A stretch of DNA of 6,843 bases from JBDRTU01 sp043823825 (GTDB taxonomy: Bacteria > Patescibacteriota > Patescibacteriia > Veblenbacterales > UBA10138), in assembly GCA_043823825.1 (NCBI GenBank), contig JBDRTU010000022.1:1-6843 (forward strand), given 5' to 3'. The position numbers and the translations under genes are program-made. Positions within the stretch are counted from its first letter, which is position 1. Each line of letters opens with the position of its first letter. The notes beneath the pieces are model-generated. The model worked only from the letters and a program-made list of their open reading frames with translations. It searched no databases and was not told the DNA's origin. This document shows positions 1 to 5,367 of the stretch, piece after piece.

Positions 1-55
1 AAATTTGATCATAATAATACTCTTAGCATACTGATTTTTTTGCTTCAGGGCAAGT

Positions 56-84
56 TTGACATTAAGTTATATATTCGGTAACAT
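56..84 (+). promoter_or_regulatory. Sigma-70-type promoter of the first orphan gene
   Basis: A perfect -35 box TTGACA (56-61) and a -10 box TAACAT (79-84, four of six consensus bases including the first two and last) are separated by 17 bp. Transcription should start near 91, giving a leader of about 50 nt before the ATG at 140. The in-frame TTG at 56 and ATG at 83 lie inside the promoter boxes, so they cannot be the translation start. Confidence 0.7.
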
Positions 85-139
85 GGGTTTAATAAAATTG
101 TCATTTCACATCAGTTTAACAACAAGAAAGGATATAGTT

Positions 140-541
140 ATGAGTAAAGAACGCACTTTAACCAACAACGAAAAAATAACTTTGGCGTCAAATTTGATAA
201 AATTGGGAGCTTTAAGTAGCGAAGTTTGCCAATTTGTCCGCATAGGTCCCGAATTAGTATTGGGGATTATAGCAAACAATGAAAAAAGTACTTTGTACGT
301 TCTGCAGAAGGGATTAGACGAGTACTTCATGACTGGCAAAATTAAGCTTTCTGCTGAATTAAACACCCTACCTGGTCACAACATTACTAGGTGGGAAGTT
401 GAACTCGCGACCAATGATAGGTCTTATGACGATAAATTAATTCATAATGTGCTAGTTAATCTAGTAGCTATTTGCCAAGATAAATTCGTTTGGCCGTCCT
501 TTGACCTCATTAACCAACCATATACTGGCCCGATGGAATGA
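140..541 (+). CDS. Hypothetical protein, 133 aa, orphan
   Basis: I do not recognise this family. The start at 140 is chosen because AAGAAAGGA (124-132) sits 7 nt upstream, and because the earlier in-frame starts fall within the promoter. The protein is soluble, with no signal peptide or membrane segment. Residues 12-45 (with LIKLGALSSEV in the middle) are predicted by eye to be helical and loosely resemble a helix-turn-helix, but nothing there is diagnostic. The second half has mixed hydrophobic stretches (IHNVLVNLVAIC, 101-112) and two Trp (W85, W118). It ends in TGA; TAA follows two codons later. It is a single-gene unit with its own promoter and terminator. The TTGTCA element in its leader is shared with the next gene, so the two may be controlled together. 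It is very likely a real gene; its function is unknown. Confidence 0.75.
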   Translation: MSKERTLTNNEKITLASNLIKLGALSSEVCQFVRIGPELVLGIIANNEKSTLYVLQKGLDEYFMTGKIKLSAELNTLPGHNITRWEVELATNDRSYDDKLIHNVLVNLVAICQDKFVWPSFDLINQPYTGPME

Positions 542-560
542 TTTTACTAAAAAAACCACC

Positions 561-590
561 AAAGCCTCTGAAAGACGAGGCTTTTTTATT
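561..590 (+). terminator. Rho-independent terminator of the first orphan gene
   Basis: AAAGCCTC (561-568) pairs with GAGGCTTT (577-584) around an 8-nt loop and is followed by TTTATTT. It begins 19 bp after the stop codon. It has an A-run upstream but is best oriented on the plus strand. Confidence 0.85.
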
Positions 591-634
591 TAACAAACCA
601 TTTACCCTTTCGTAAGTTATTTATCACCGATCAC

Positions 635-663
635 TTGACAACCAAATTTAAAGCGAGTAAGGT
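635..663 (+). promoter_or_regulatory. Sigma-70-type promoter of the second orphan gene
   Basis: A perfect TTGACA (635-640) is followed after 17 bp by TAAGGT (658-663). The -10 box keeps only the three most conserved positions (T1, A2, T6). The start site should be near 670. The distances from TTGACA to the shared GTAA and then to the 10-mer AAAATTGTCA (674-683) match those of the promoter at 56-84 to within 1 bp. Confidence 0.6.
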
Positions 664-710
664 TAAACCAAACAAAATTGTCAAATAACTAAGAATATAA
701 GGAGATATCC

Positions 711-1169
711 ATGCCAAACAAAAATAAAAGAAAAAGTAGCAATGAGCGTACCTCGTTTGTGGTAATAAGAGAAAAAAATAAATTCATTTTTAATAAACAA
801 CGAATAAAACTGCACTCTAAAACAGCCAACACTTTTCCAGATAAAGAATTCTGTATTATTGATCTTGGTGATGGCCGAATGATCGCCCTTAATCCAGAAA
901 TAATGCACAACCTCTATTTATTAGTTCAAGATAAAAAGGGGTTATATCACTTAACTCAAAGTTATAATTTCCAAGTACATCAAGGTGATTCGCTTAAAGT
1001 TATTACGGAGGCGAGGTTAATAGAAAATAATAAAACGCACAGCGATGCTCATGAACAGGTAGTAGAAAGCCTTAATCAGTTCCTAAAACTTTACCGAGCT
1101 GTAGAAGAACAGTCAGTTAGTGTTGACTTAAAACTGGTTAGTGGAATTATGGAGGAAAATAAATCATAG
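711..1169 (+). CDS. Hypothetical protein, 152 aa, orphan
   Basis: I do not recognise this family. The ATG at 711 is preceded by AAGGAG (699-704) with 6 nt spacing, a strong Shine-Dalgarno. The N-terminus (residues 1-35) is very basic, with many Lys/Arg and a KNKRKSS stretch. It is followed by a probable beta-rich core (FCIIDLGDGRMIALNP, 47-62; GLYHLTQ, 77-83) and a helical, acidic C-terminal part (residues 105-152). There is no signal peptide and no membrane helix. The basic tail could bind nucleic acid, but that is speculation. It is a single-gene unit with its own promoter and terminator, convergent with argS. It shows no visible similarity to the 133-aa neighbour despite the matching promoter layout. 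Confidence 0.75.
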   Translation: MPNKNKRKSSNERTSFVVIREKNKFIFNKQRIKLHSKTANTFPDKEFCIIDLGDGRMIALNPEIMHNLYLLVQDKKGLYHLTQSYNFQVHQGDSLKVITEARLIENNKTHSDAHEQVVESLNQFLKLYRAVEEQSVSVDLKLVSGIMEENKS

Positions 1170-1211
1170 ATCATAAAAATACAAAAGAGATTAATAAATT
1201 ATAAAACCGCA

Positions 1212-1249
1212 AGCCGACGGATAAATATCACCCGCCGGCTGTTTTATTT
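1212..1249 (+). terminator. Terminator of the second orphan gene
   Basis: AGCCGACGG (1212-1220) pairs with CCGCCGGCT (1232-1240) around an 11-nt loop and is followed by GTTTTATTT. There is one A-C mismatch on the plus strand, which becomes a G-U wobble on the minus strand. The element may therefore also catch read-through from argS, but the U-tract sits closer on the plus side. Confidence 0.75.
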
Positions 1250-1324
1250 CGCCCCGACTTAACCCCTTTCAAATATAGTTACTTCAATCAATTACTCTAT
1301 CATAGAGGCTACAGGGAATTACAA

Positions 1325-1372
1325 GTTAAACTTAAACTAATATTCTCCCTATTCGCGCGAATAGAGAGAATA
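1325..1372 (-). terminator. Long hairpin after argS, probable terminator
   Basis: A 32-bp inverted repeat (1341-1372) is centred on the perfect palindrome CTATTCGCGCGAATAG (1349-1364). Its only imperfection, C1348 against A1365, is a mismatch in plus-strand RNA but a G-U wobble in minus-strand RNA. The minus transcript therefore folds into an unbroken 14-bp stem with a GCGC loop, followed by the moderately U-rich TTAGTTTAAG. It lies 44 bp past the argS stop codon. It could instead be a protein-binding palindrome. Confidence 0.55.
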
Positions 1373-1415
1373 ACAAAATACGATAAATACTATAAATCAA
1401 AACCATCCCTCTATA

Positions 1416-3125
1416 TCACATCCTCTCCACCGTATCAATTCCCAAAATTGCCAAGCCTTGCTTTAAAATCTGCGTTGAATGCCAAACTAAATCTAAGCGC
1501 AGTGAACGTAATGGTTCAGAGGCTTTTAACACTGGTGAATCGTGATAGTAAGAGTTAACAGTATTAGCAAGCTCGTACAAATAACCAGCTAATAAGTGAG
1601 GCCCATTTTCCTTAGCTGCCCTAATGAGAGCATCTTGACACTGTATTAGTTTGCGCAATAACTCTAAATCACTATCTTCTAAATTCTTAGCTTCAAACCT
1701 TTTAACCCTAAATCTTCCTGCTTTAGCTAAAATACTCTTTAAACGAACGTAACTATACTGTAAATAAGGACCGCTGTTTCCTTCAAAAGAAAGCATTTTA
1801 TTCCAATTAAAAACAATATCGGATAAGCGATTCTGCGACAGATCATTATATTTCACTGCCCCAAGGCCTACCACCTCTGCCACTTTTGCTTTCTCCTCGC
1901 GGGATAGTTTAGGGTTCTTTTTTTGCACCACGCGCCAAGCTAAATCAACCGCTTTATTAAATAACTCTTCTAATTTAATAATCTGCCCTTCTCGTGTGGC
2001 CATTTTTTTACCACCCTCACCAAATATAAAACCAAATTTTATATGCTGTAAATTAGTCTTACCAGCATAGCCGGCGAGTTTAGCGGCAGTAAACAGTTGA
2101 TCAAAATACAAAGATTGTTCACTTCCCACTACATAAAGCATTTCTGAGGGACGATATTTTTTTACGCGGGTTTTTAAAGCAGCTAAATCGCGAGTGGCAT
2201 AAAGCGAAGCGCCGTCTGATTTTTTCACCAGCAAGGGTGGTATTTTTTCATTATCAAATAATATGACAACAGAGCCATCGGGATTTTGGGTAGTAACTTT
2301 GGCAACCGCTAGCTCAGCTATTATTTTCGGAAGAAAACGCTGATAGATACTCTCTCCTTCTAGGTGACTAAACTTCACTCCCAGGCGCTTAAATAAAAGG
2401 TTAAATTCTTTAAGCGAGTATTGCCTAAACATTTTCCACAGCTCTTTTAGTTTGGGGCTACCCTCTTCCAAATTTTTAAATGCGGTTTGGGCTTCTTTTT
2501 CCAATTCCGGCTGTTTTTTTAATTCGTCATGAAATTTCACATAAACCCTCAATAATTCATCAATGGGATTTCTTTTCAACTGAACCTTACTGCCCCATTT
2601 TTGGTAAGCCACCAATAATTTGCCAAACTGTGTACCCCAGTCGCCTAAATAAACTAAACTGATCACTTTGGCTCCCAAGGCGCGATAAATATTAACCAAC
2701 GCCTGACCAATAATAGTTGAACGCAAATGCCCTACATGCATTGGTTTGGCAATGTTGGGAGAAGAATATTCTATTACTATTTTTTTGCCCTTCCAAAAAC
2801 CGCCGCTTAAAGATTTACTAATAGCTTGTAACTCCTTATAAAGAGCCTTGGGAGCTAAAAAAAAGTTAACAAAACCAGGCCCGGCGGCTTCGACCTTGGT
2901 AAAATTCTTCTTAATAAAATGGTTCTGTACCAAAGCGCTAGTTAAGGTATCAACCACTTGACTAGTGGGTATGCCCCAACGGCTGGCTACTTTTAATGCT
3001 ACATTAGTTGTAAAATCTCCACGACCTAACTCACGGGGCACAGTTAACTCAACATTCTCTGGTTTCAACTGCCAGTTCTCTTGTACTATCTTGGCAATCT
3101 CGCCTTGTAATGTTTTAATAATCAT
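1416..3125 (-). CDS. argS: Arginyl-tRNA synthetase (ArgRS)
   Basis: This cytoplasmic class I synthetase attaches arginine to tRNA-Arg using ATP. It has 569 aa, about the normal length for the bacterial family. Domains in order are the N-terminal additional domain that contacts the tRNA elbow (about 1-90, with GRGDFTTNVAL at 34-44 and GPGFVNFFL at 82-90), the Rossmann catalytic core with the HIGH motif as HVGHLRST (130-137), the conserved DGASLYATRDLAA (304-316), the KMSKS-equivalent loop GGKKMATREG (371-380), and the DALR anticodon-binding domain (about 450-569). It ends in ERM, the family's usual C-terminus, followed by TGA; this also shows that TGA is a stop codon here. The ATG at 3125 is used because the family begins near this point. 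There is no Shine-Dalgarno, and the promoter lies only about 5 nt upstream of the expected start site-to-ATG distance. It is a single-gene unit. Confidence 0.97.
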   Translation of the reverse strand: MIIKTLQGEIAKIVQENWQLKPENVELTVPRELGRGDFTTNVALKVASRWGIPTSQVVDTLTSALVQNHFIKKNFTKVEAAGPGFVNFFLAPKALYKELQAISKSLSGGFWKGKKIVIEYSSPNIAKPMHVGHLRSTIIGQALVNIYRALGAKVISLVYLGDWGTQFGKLLVAYQKWGSKVQLKRNPIDELLRVYVKFHDELKKQPELEKEAQTAFKNLEEGSPKLKELWKMFRQYSLKEFNLLFKRLGVKFSHLEGESIYQRFLPKIIAELAVAKVTTQNPDGSVVILFDNEKIPPLLVKKSDGASLYATRDLAALKTRVKKYRPSEMLYVVGSEQSLYFDQLFTAAKLAGYAGKTNLQHIKFGFIFGEGGKKMATREGQIIKLEELFNKAVDLAWRVVQKKNPKLSREEKAKVAEVVGLGAVKYNDLSQNRLSDIVFNWNKMLSFEGNSGPYLQYSYVRLKSILAKAGRFRVKRFEAKNLEDSDLELLRKLIQCQDALIRAAKENGPHLLAGYLYELANTVNSYYHDSPVLKASEPLRSLRLDLVWHSTQILKQGLAILGIDTVERM

Positions 3126-3136
3126 AATGCACTTTC

Positions 3137-3145
3137 ATTATAGCA
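3137..3145 (-). promoter_or_regulatory. Extended -10 promoter of argS
   Basis: On the minus strand TGCTATAAT (3145-3137) is a perfect extended -10 element. No -35 box is visible at 16-18 bp, which is typical of extended -10 promoters. The start site should fall near 3130, only about 5 nt before the argS ATG, so the mRNA would be leaderless or nearly so. Confidence 0.6.
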
Positions 3146-3158
3146 GAAAAACCTTCTT

Positions 3159-3183
3159 TACCCTTTCTTTAGAAGAAAGGGTA
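3159..3183. repeat. Perfect 11-bp inverted repeat upstream of the argS promoter
   Basis: TACCCTTTCTT (3159-3169) and AAGAAAGGGTA (3173-3183) are exact inverted copies around a 3-nt spacer, with weaker pairing continuing outside. It occupies roughly the place where the argS -35 box would be. It could be an operator, or a poor terminator for minus-strand RNA from the GC-rich block, since TTTTT follows eight bases later. Confidence 0.6.
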
Positions 3184-3189
3184 GAAAGA

Positions 3190-3430
3190 ATCGCCACCTG
3201 ACGCTGCGGTTCTACAGTGCTCGTTCGCTCACTTCCGCTCTGCTCACGAACCTCCGCGATGGTGGCATTTTTGAATTGTTGAGCGCCGTGGTGAGGCCCT
3301 CAGAACTTGCGTGTGTTAGTCGTGTTGCATAGCAAGTTCGTTTGGCCAAACAGGCGCGCTCTCTTAAAGCGTGGCGGGGGTGGAGTTGTTATAGGGAGGG
3401 GGTAGCCTTCGCAACTCTGAGCCCCCTGCC
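3190..3430. other. GC-rich structured non-coding block, possible RNA gene or repeat
   Basis: This stretch between rplT and argS has no convincing ORF and is GC-rich: 133 of 240 bases at 3181-3420 by hand count, in an otherwise AT-rich window. It contains three consecutive foldable units. The first is GCCACC (3193-3198) pairing with GGTGGC (3261-3266), enclosing GCGG/CCGC and a run of four spaced GCTC words. The second is GAACTTGC pairing with GCAAGTTC, beside the perfect palindrome GTTTGGCCAAAC. The third is GGC-GGGGG-TG-GAGTTG (3373-3388) pairing with CAACTC-TGAG-CCCCC-T-GCC (3412-3430). I find no RNase P, SRP or 6S signature on either strand. Strand and function are unknown. Confidence 0.45.
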
Positions 3431-3446
3431 TTTAACGATAGTAACT

Positions 3447-3470
3447 AAAAGGCCCCGACACGGTCGGGGC
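3447..3470 (-). terminator. Terminator of the rpmI-rplT operon
   Basis: On the minus strand GCCCCGAC, a 3-nt loop and GTCGGGGC (3470-3452) form a perfect 8-bp GC-rich stem followed by CTTTT. It starts 18 bp after the rplT stop codon. Confidence 0.88.
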
Positions 3471-3488
3471 TTAATAACTTAACTGACT

Positions 3489-3842
3489 TTATCCCTTGGG
3501 TTTTACCTGCTCCACTATCTTAGTAAACACGGTTGGATGCTTCTCAGCCAGTTCAGCCAGTACTTTACGATTCAGGGTTATATTAGATTTATGAAGCAAA
3601 TTGATGAATTTGCTATAGGTTAATCCCTGTTCCCTAACCGCAGCATTTAATTTAATAGTCCAAAGCTTGCGAAATTCGCGTTTGCGGTTCCGGCGATCGC
3701 GATAAGCATAAGCCCCTGCTTTATAGGCAGCTACTTTAGCCAACTTAATCTTGCTCTTACGTCCCCAACGGTAACCCTTAGTTCTTTTTAAAATATTTCT
3801 TACTCTTTTAGCGTGCATTACGCCGCGTTTGACTCTTGACAT
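3489..3842 (-). CDS. rplT: 50S ribosomal protein L20
   Basis: L20 binds 23S rRNA and is needed early in assembly of the large subunit. In well-studied bacteria it also represses translation of its own operon by binding the leader mRNA. At 117 aa it has the normal length. The very basic N-terminal extension (1-60) includes RVKRGV (3-8), KGYRWGRKS (22-30) and YRDRRNRKREFR (47-58). The globular RNA-binding domain (about 60-117) includes INAA-like KLNAAVREQGLTYSKFI (64-80) and the LNRKVLAELA motif (90-99). It starts 18 bp after the rpmI stop; an AGGA sits 11 nt upstream of the ATG, rather far for a Shine-Dalgarno. It is last in the operon and followed by a strong terminator. Confidence 0.97.
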   Translation of the reverse strand: MSRVKRGVMHAKRVRNILKRTKGYRWGRKSKIKLAKVAAYKAGAYAYRDRRNRKREFRKLWTIKLNAAVREQGLTYSKFINLLHKSNITLNRKVLAELAEKHPTVFTKIVEQVKPKG

Positions 3843-3860
3843 AAATTAATCAATCCTAAA

Positions 3861-4058
3861 TTAACTGCCGGGAATTAATTTTCTCAACGCTTTTATATTA
3901 ACATCGGCAATACTTGAATCGCGCCTTTTGGCCATGGTAACGCGGCTCGATTCTCGCGCATTAAAATGACCCTGACCAGCGGTGCGTTTAATAAACTTAC
4001 CGCTTCCCGAAATCTTAAATCTTTTAGCTGTTGCTTTATGAGTCTTCTTTTTTGGCAT
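3861..4058 (-). CDS. rpmI: 50S ribosomal protein L35
   Basis: L35 is a small structural protein of the large subunit. At 65 aa it has the normal length, with the signature N-terminus MPKKKTHKATAKRFK and the typical central GSGKFIKRTAGQGHF (18-32). The start is fixed by the family N-terminus. The bases before the ATG are almost pure A/T (T-rich on the coding strand) with no Shine-Dalgarno, so initiation may rely on an unstructured U-rich leader. It is first in a two-gene unit with rplT and lies downstream of a separate promoter and long leader, as expected for an L20-controlled operon. Confidence 0.97.
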   Translation of the reverse strand: MPKKKTHKATAKRFKISGSGKFIKRTAGQGHFNARESSRVTMAKRRDSSIADVNIKALRKLIPGS

Positions 4059-4246
4059 TATTATAAAAAAAATAAAATTGACCCCAAACTTACTTAGATA
4101 AATACTATCTTAGGCGAAATCTGCCGTAGTGGTTATCAGCCTACACTTAAGTTTCGGCGGATCCGCCATAATTTTTAATTACGATCTAACGTCCGCTAAC
4201 CAATACGGAGCCGAAAAAATCTCCTTACATGGTTTAAACTGATTCT
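4059..4246 (-). promoter_or_regulatory. Long structured leader of rpmI-rplT, candidate L20 autoregulatory element
   Basis: About 188 nt lie between the predicted start site and the rpmI ATG. On the coding strand I see GGAG/CTCC (4220-4202 area, ten-base loop), TCCG/CGGA beside it, the 12-bp palindrome GGCGGATCCGCC (4156-4167), and AGATA/TATCT. TCGGC in the first loop can also pair with GCCGA just after the palindrome, about 50 nt on, a possible long-range pairing. L20 is known to repress its operon through leader structures in Escherichia coli and Bacillus subtilis. The assignment here rests on position and foldability only. Confidence 0.45.
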
Positions 4247-4252
4247 TATATC

Positions 4253-4281
4253 GTTATACCCTATCTGTAAAAATATTTCAA
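4253..4281 (-). promoter_or_regulatory. Sigma-70-type promoter of rpmI-rplT
   Basis: On the minus strand TTGAAA (4281-4276) and TATAAC (4258-4253) are separated by exactly 17 bp, each matching five of six consensus bases. The start site should be near 4246. The promoter lies immediately after the infC stop codon, so rpmI and rplT can be transcribed separately from infC. I see no terminator between infC and this promoter, so read-through from infC is also possible. Confidence 0.7.
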
Positions 4282-4291
4282 GGGCCTAACG

Positions 4292-4846
4292 CTAATCCTC
4301 TAGCTTAACAGCCGACTTGCCAGCATTTCCACTTTTGCGCCCAATTTGCATAGAAAGCCTGCCGCCTTGTCTTGAAAAAGGAACCTGTACTACGACTTCA
4401 TCTCCTAAAGAGGTTACAAAATTATTAAATACCTGCTGGGCTAAGTCACCCCGTGCTTTCTCTCGACCTCTTAAAATTATTTCTAATCTAACTTGATTAC
4501 CCTCGCTTAAAAATTTCTCGGCCTGCACTTTGCGAACTTCTAAATCATGCTTACCAATATTAAGAGACAGCCTTATCCCTTTAATTTCTGTTTTTTTGGC
4601 TTTAACCTTCTGCTGGCGCTCCATTTTTTGTTGTCGGTACTGAAATTGTCCAAAATCCATTATTTTGGCAATAGAGGGACGAGCTTTTGGATTAACTTCT
4701 ACTAAATCCAAACCAGCCTCGCGCGCCATTTCTAAGGCATTGTAGGTAGAAACCACACCATGTGGTTTGCCGGTTTCATCAATCAGCTGTATCTCGGGAA
4801 CACGAATAAACTGATTAACACGATAACGAATTTTTTTTATACTCAA
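4292..4846 (-). CDS. infC: Translation initiation factor IF-3, non-ATG start
   Basis: IF-3 binds the 30S subunit, keeps it free of 50S and checks the start codon and initiator tRNA. The N-terminal domain covers about residues 7-75 (YRVNQFIRVPEIQLID, 8-23; KIMDFGQF, 61-68), followed by a Lys/Gln-rich linker (72-86) and the C-terminal domain (about 87-170; GKHDLEVRKVQAEKFL, 98-113; RGREKARG, 126-133). There is no ATG near the family's start. The longest frame uses TTG at 4846, but an ATT at 4831-4829 (codon 6) would give a start directly before the conserved RYRVNQ, like the AUU of E. coli infC. Neither has a Shine-Dalgarno. Since IF-3 rejects poor start codons, either would suit autocontrol. 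The upstream neighbour is a broken four-helix-bundle gene; I find no convincing promoter. Confidence 0.93.
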   Translation of the reverse strand: MSIKKIRYRVNQFIRVPEIQLIDETGKPHGVVSTYNALEMAREAGLDLVEVNPKARPSIAKIMDFGQFQYRQQKMERQQKVKAKKTEIKGIRLSLNIGKHDLEVRKVQAEKFLSEGNQVRLEIILRGREKARGDLAQQVFNNFVTSLGDEVVVQVPFSRQGGRLSMQIGRKSGNAGKSAVKLED

Positions 4847-4875
4847 GTTGGTTAGTTAAATAATTAGTTAGCTGT

Positions 4876-5226
4876 TTATCTCTTTTGGCTATTAATTAAT
4901 CCTAATAACATTTTAGAAATCGTTTCTAGTTGTTTATAATATACAAGGTACCTCTCATTATTAATATAATCCTCCTCTTTTATTATTTCAAATAATGAAA
5001 CACTTTCATAAACCGAGCCTCTAGCAATGGTATAAAAATTCCTTTTATCAGCGGAAGAAAATTTTCCACTGCCTTCAACAATATTTATAACAACACTTAT
5101 ACTTGCCTGGCGAAGCTGGTCCCTTAAGTATGGTTCAATTGATTTATTATCCTTTAAAAACTTTAAAGCTTGCTTTCAAAAAGCTTTGGCTTTTTGATAA
5201 ACTTCTAAATTTTCAAAATCAAACAT
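4876..5226 (-). pseudogene. Four-helix-bundle protein (23S rRNA intervening-sequence type), interrupted by one TGA
   Basis: Translating the minus strand from ATG 5226 to TAA 4876 gives 116 codons with a single internal TGA (5178-5176, codon 17). The frame is otherwise intact. Recognisable family features are FENLEVYQKAKAF at the start, YLRDQLRQASISVVINIVEGSGK (strongly typical of the family) and DKRNFYTIARGSVYESVSLFEII. The family forms pentamers of four-helix bundles; its role is unsettled, and members are common as stand-alone genes in CPR genomes. No in-frame ATG, GTG or TTG follows the TGA until a Met near the C-terminus, so restart cannot rescue it. TGA is a stop elsewhere in the window. 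A recent nonsense mutation, a sequencing error or read-through are all possible; TGG to TGA would be one change. Confidence 0.85.
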
Positions 5227-5240
5227 TGATTTTTTTATAG

Positions 5241-5367
5241 AGTAGTTTGTGTGTGTAATTGGTATTTTGGGCAAAAGTTTCTGACCATATAATTTCCGGA
5301 GTGAAATAATCAAGACAAACTACTAAATACAAATTACCAATTACTCAAAGTTTCGTTAGAAACTTTT
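5241..5367. repeat. Three inverted-repeat pairs in unnested order
   Basis: Three left modules have inverted copies on the right in the same order rather than the reverse. AGTAGTTTGT (5241-5250) matches 5315-5324. GTAATTGGTATTTTG (5255-5269) matches 5330-5344 with one mismatch. AAAAGTTTCT (5273-5282) matches 5358-5367. They cannot all form one nested hairpin. The right end abuts the 3' end of ssrA, and the left end lies just before the broken four-helix-bundle gene. Confidence 0.7.
5347..5366 (-). other. Hairpin directly after the tmRNA 3' end
   Basis: On the minus strand AAAGTTTC, loop TAAC and GAAACTTT follow the CCA end of ssrA without a gap. It lacks a U-tract, so it is more likely a processing or weak termination structure than a full terminator. 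Confidence 0.4.

Noticed and set aside
56..139. Longer version of the first orphan protein starting at TTG 56 or ATG 83
   Set aside because: Both codons lie inside the promoter boxes, and the ATG at 140 has a proper Shine-Dalgarno.
106..366. Minus-strand ORF of 86 codons
   Set aside because: It is a shadow of the plus-strand gene, with no start signals or recognisable protein character.
681..910. Two overlapping minus-strand ORFs
   Set aside because: They are antisense to the 152-aa gene and its promoter, with F/I-rich compositional translations typical of shadow frames.
2965..3201. Plus-strand ORF opposite the argS start
   Set aside because: It lies mostly antisense to argS and has no start signals.
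3190..3430. RNase P RNA, SRP RNA or 6S RNA in the GC-rich block
   Set aside because: No GAGGAAAGTC core, no SRP GGAAG-AGCAG loop and no clear 6S layout on either strand.
4110..4169. Leader ORF of 19 codons (ATG GCG GAT ... TAA) before rpmI
   Set aside because: It has no Shine-Dalgarno and no attenuator-type codon run, and it starts within a palindrome; chance is the simpler explanation.
4876..5226. Alternative genetic code with TGA read as Gly or Trp
   Set aside because: argS ends at TGA exactly after its conserved ERM terminus, and no other gene here needs an internal TGA.
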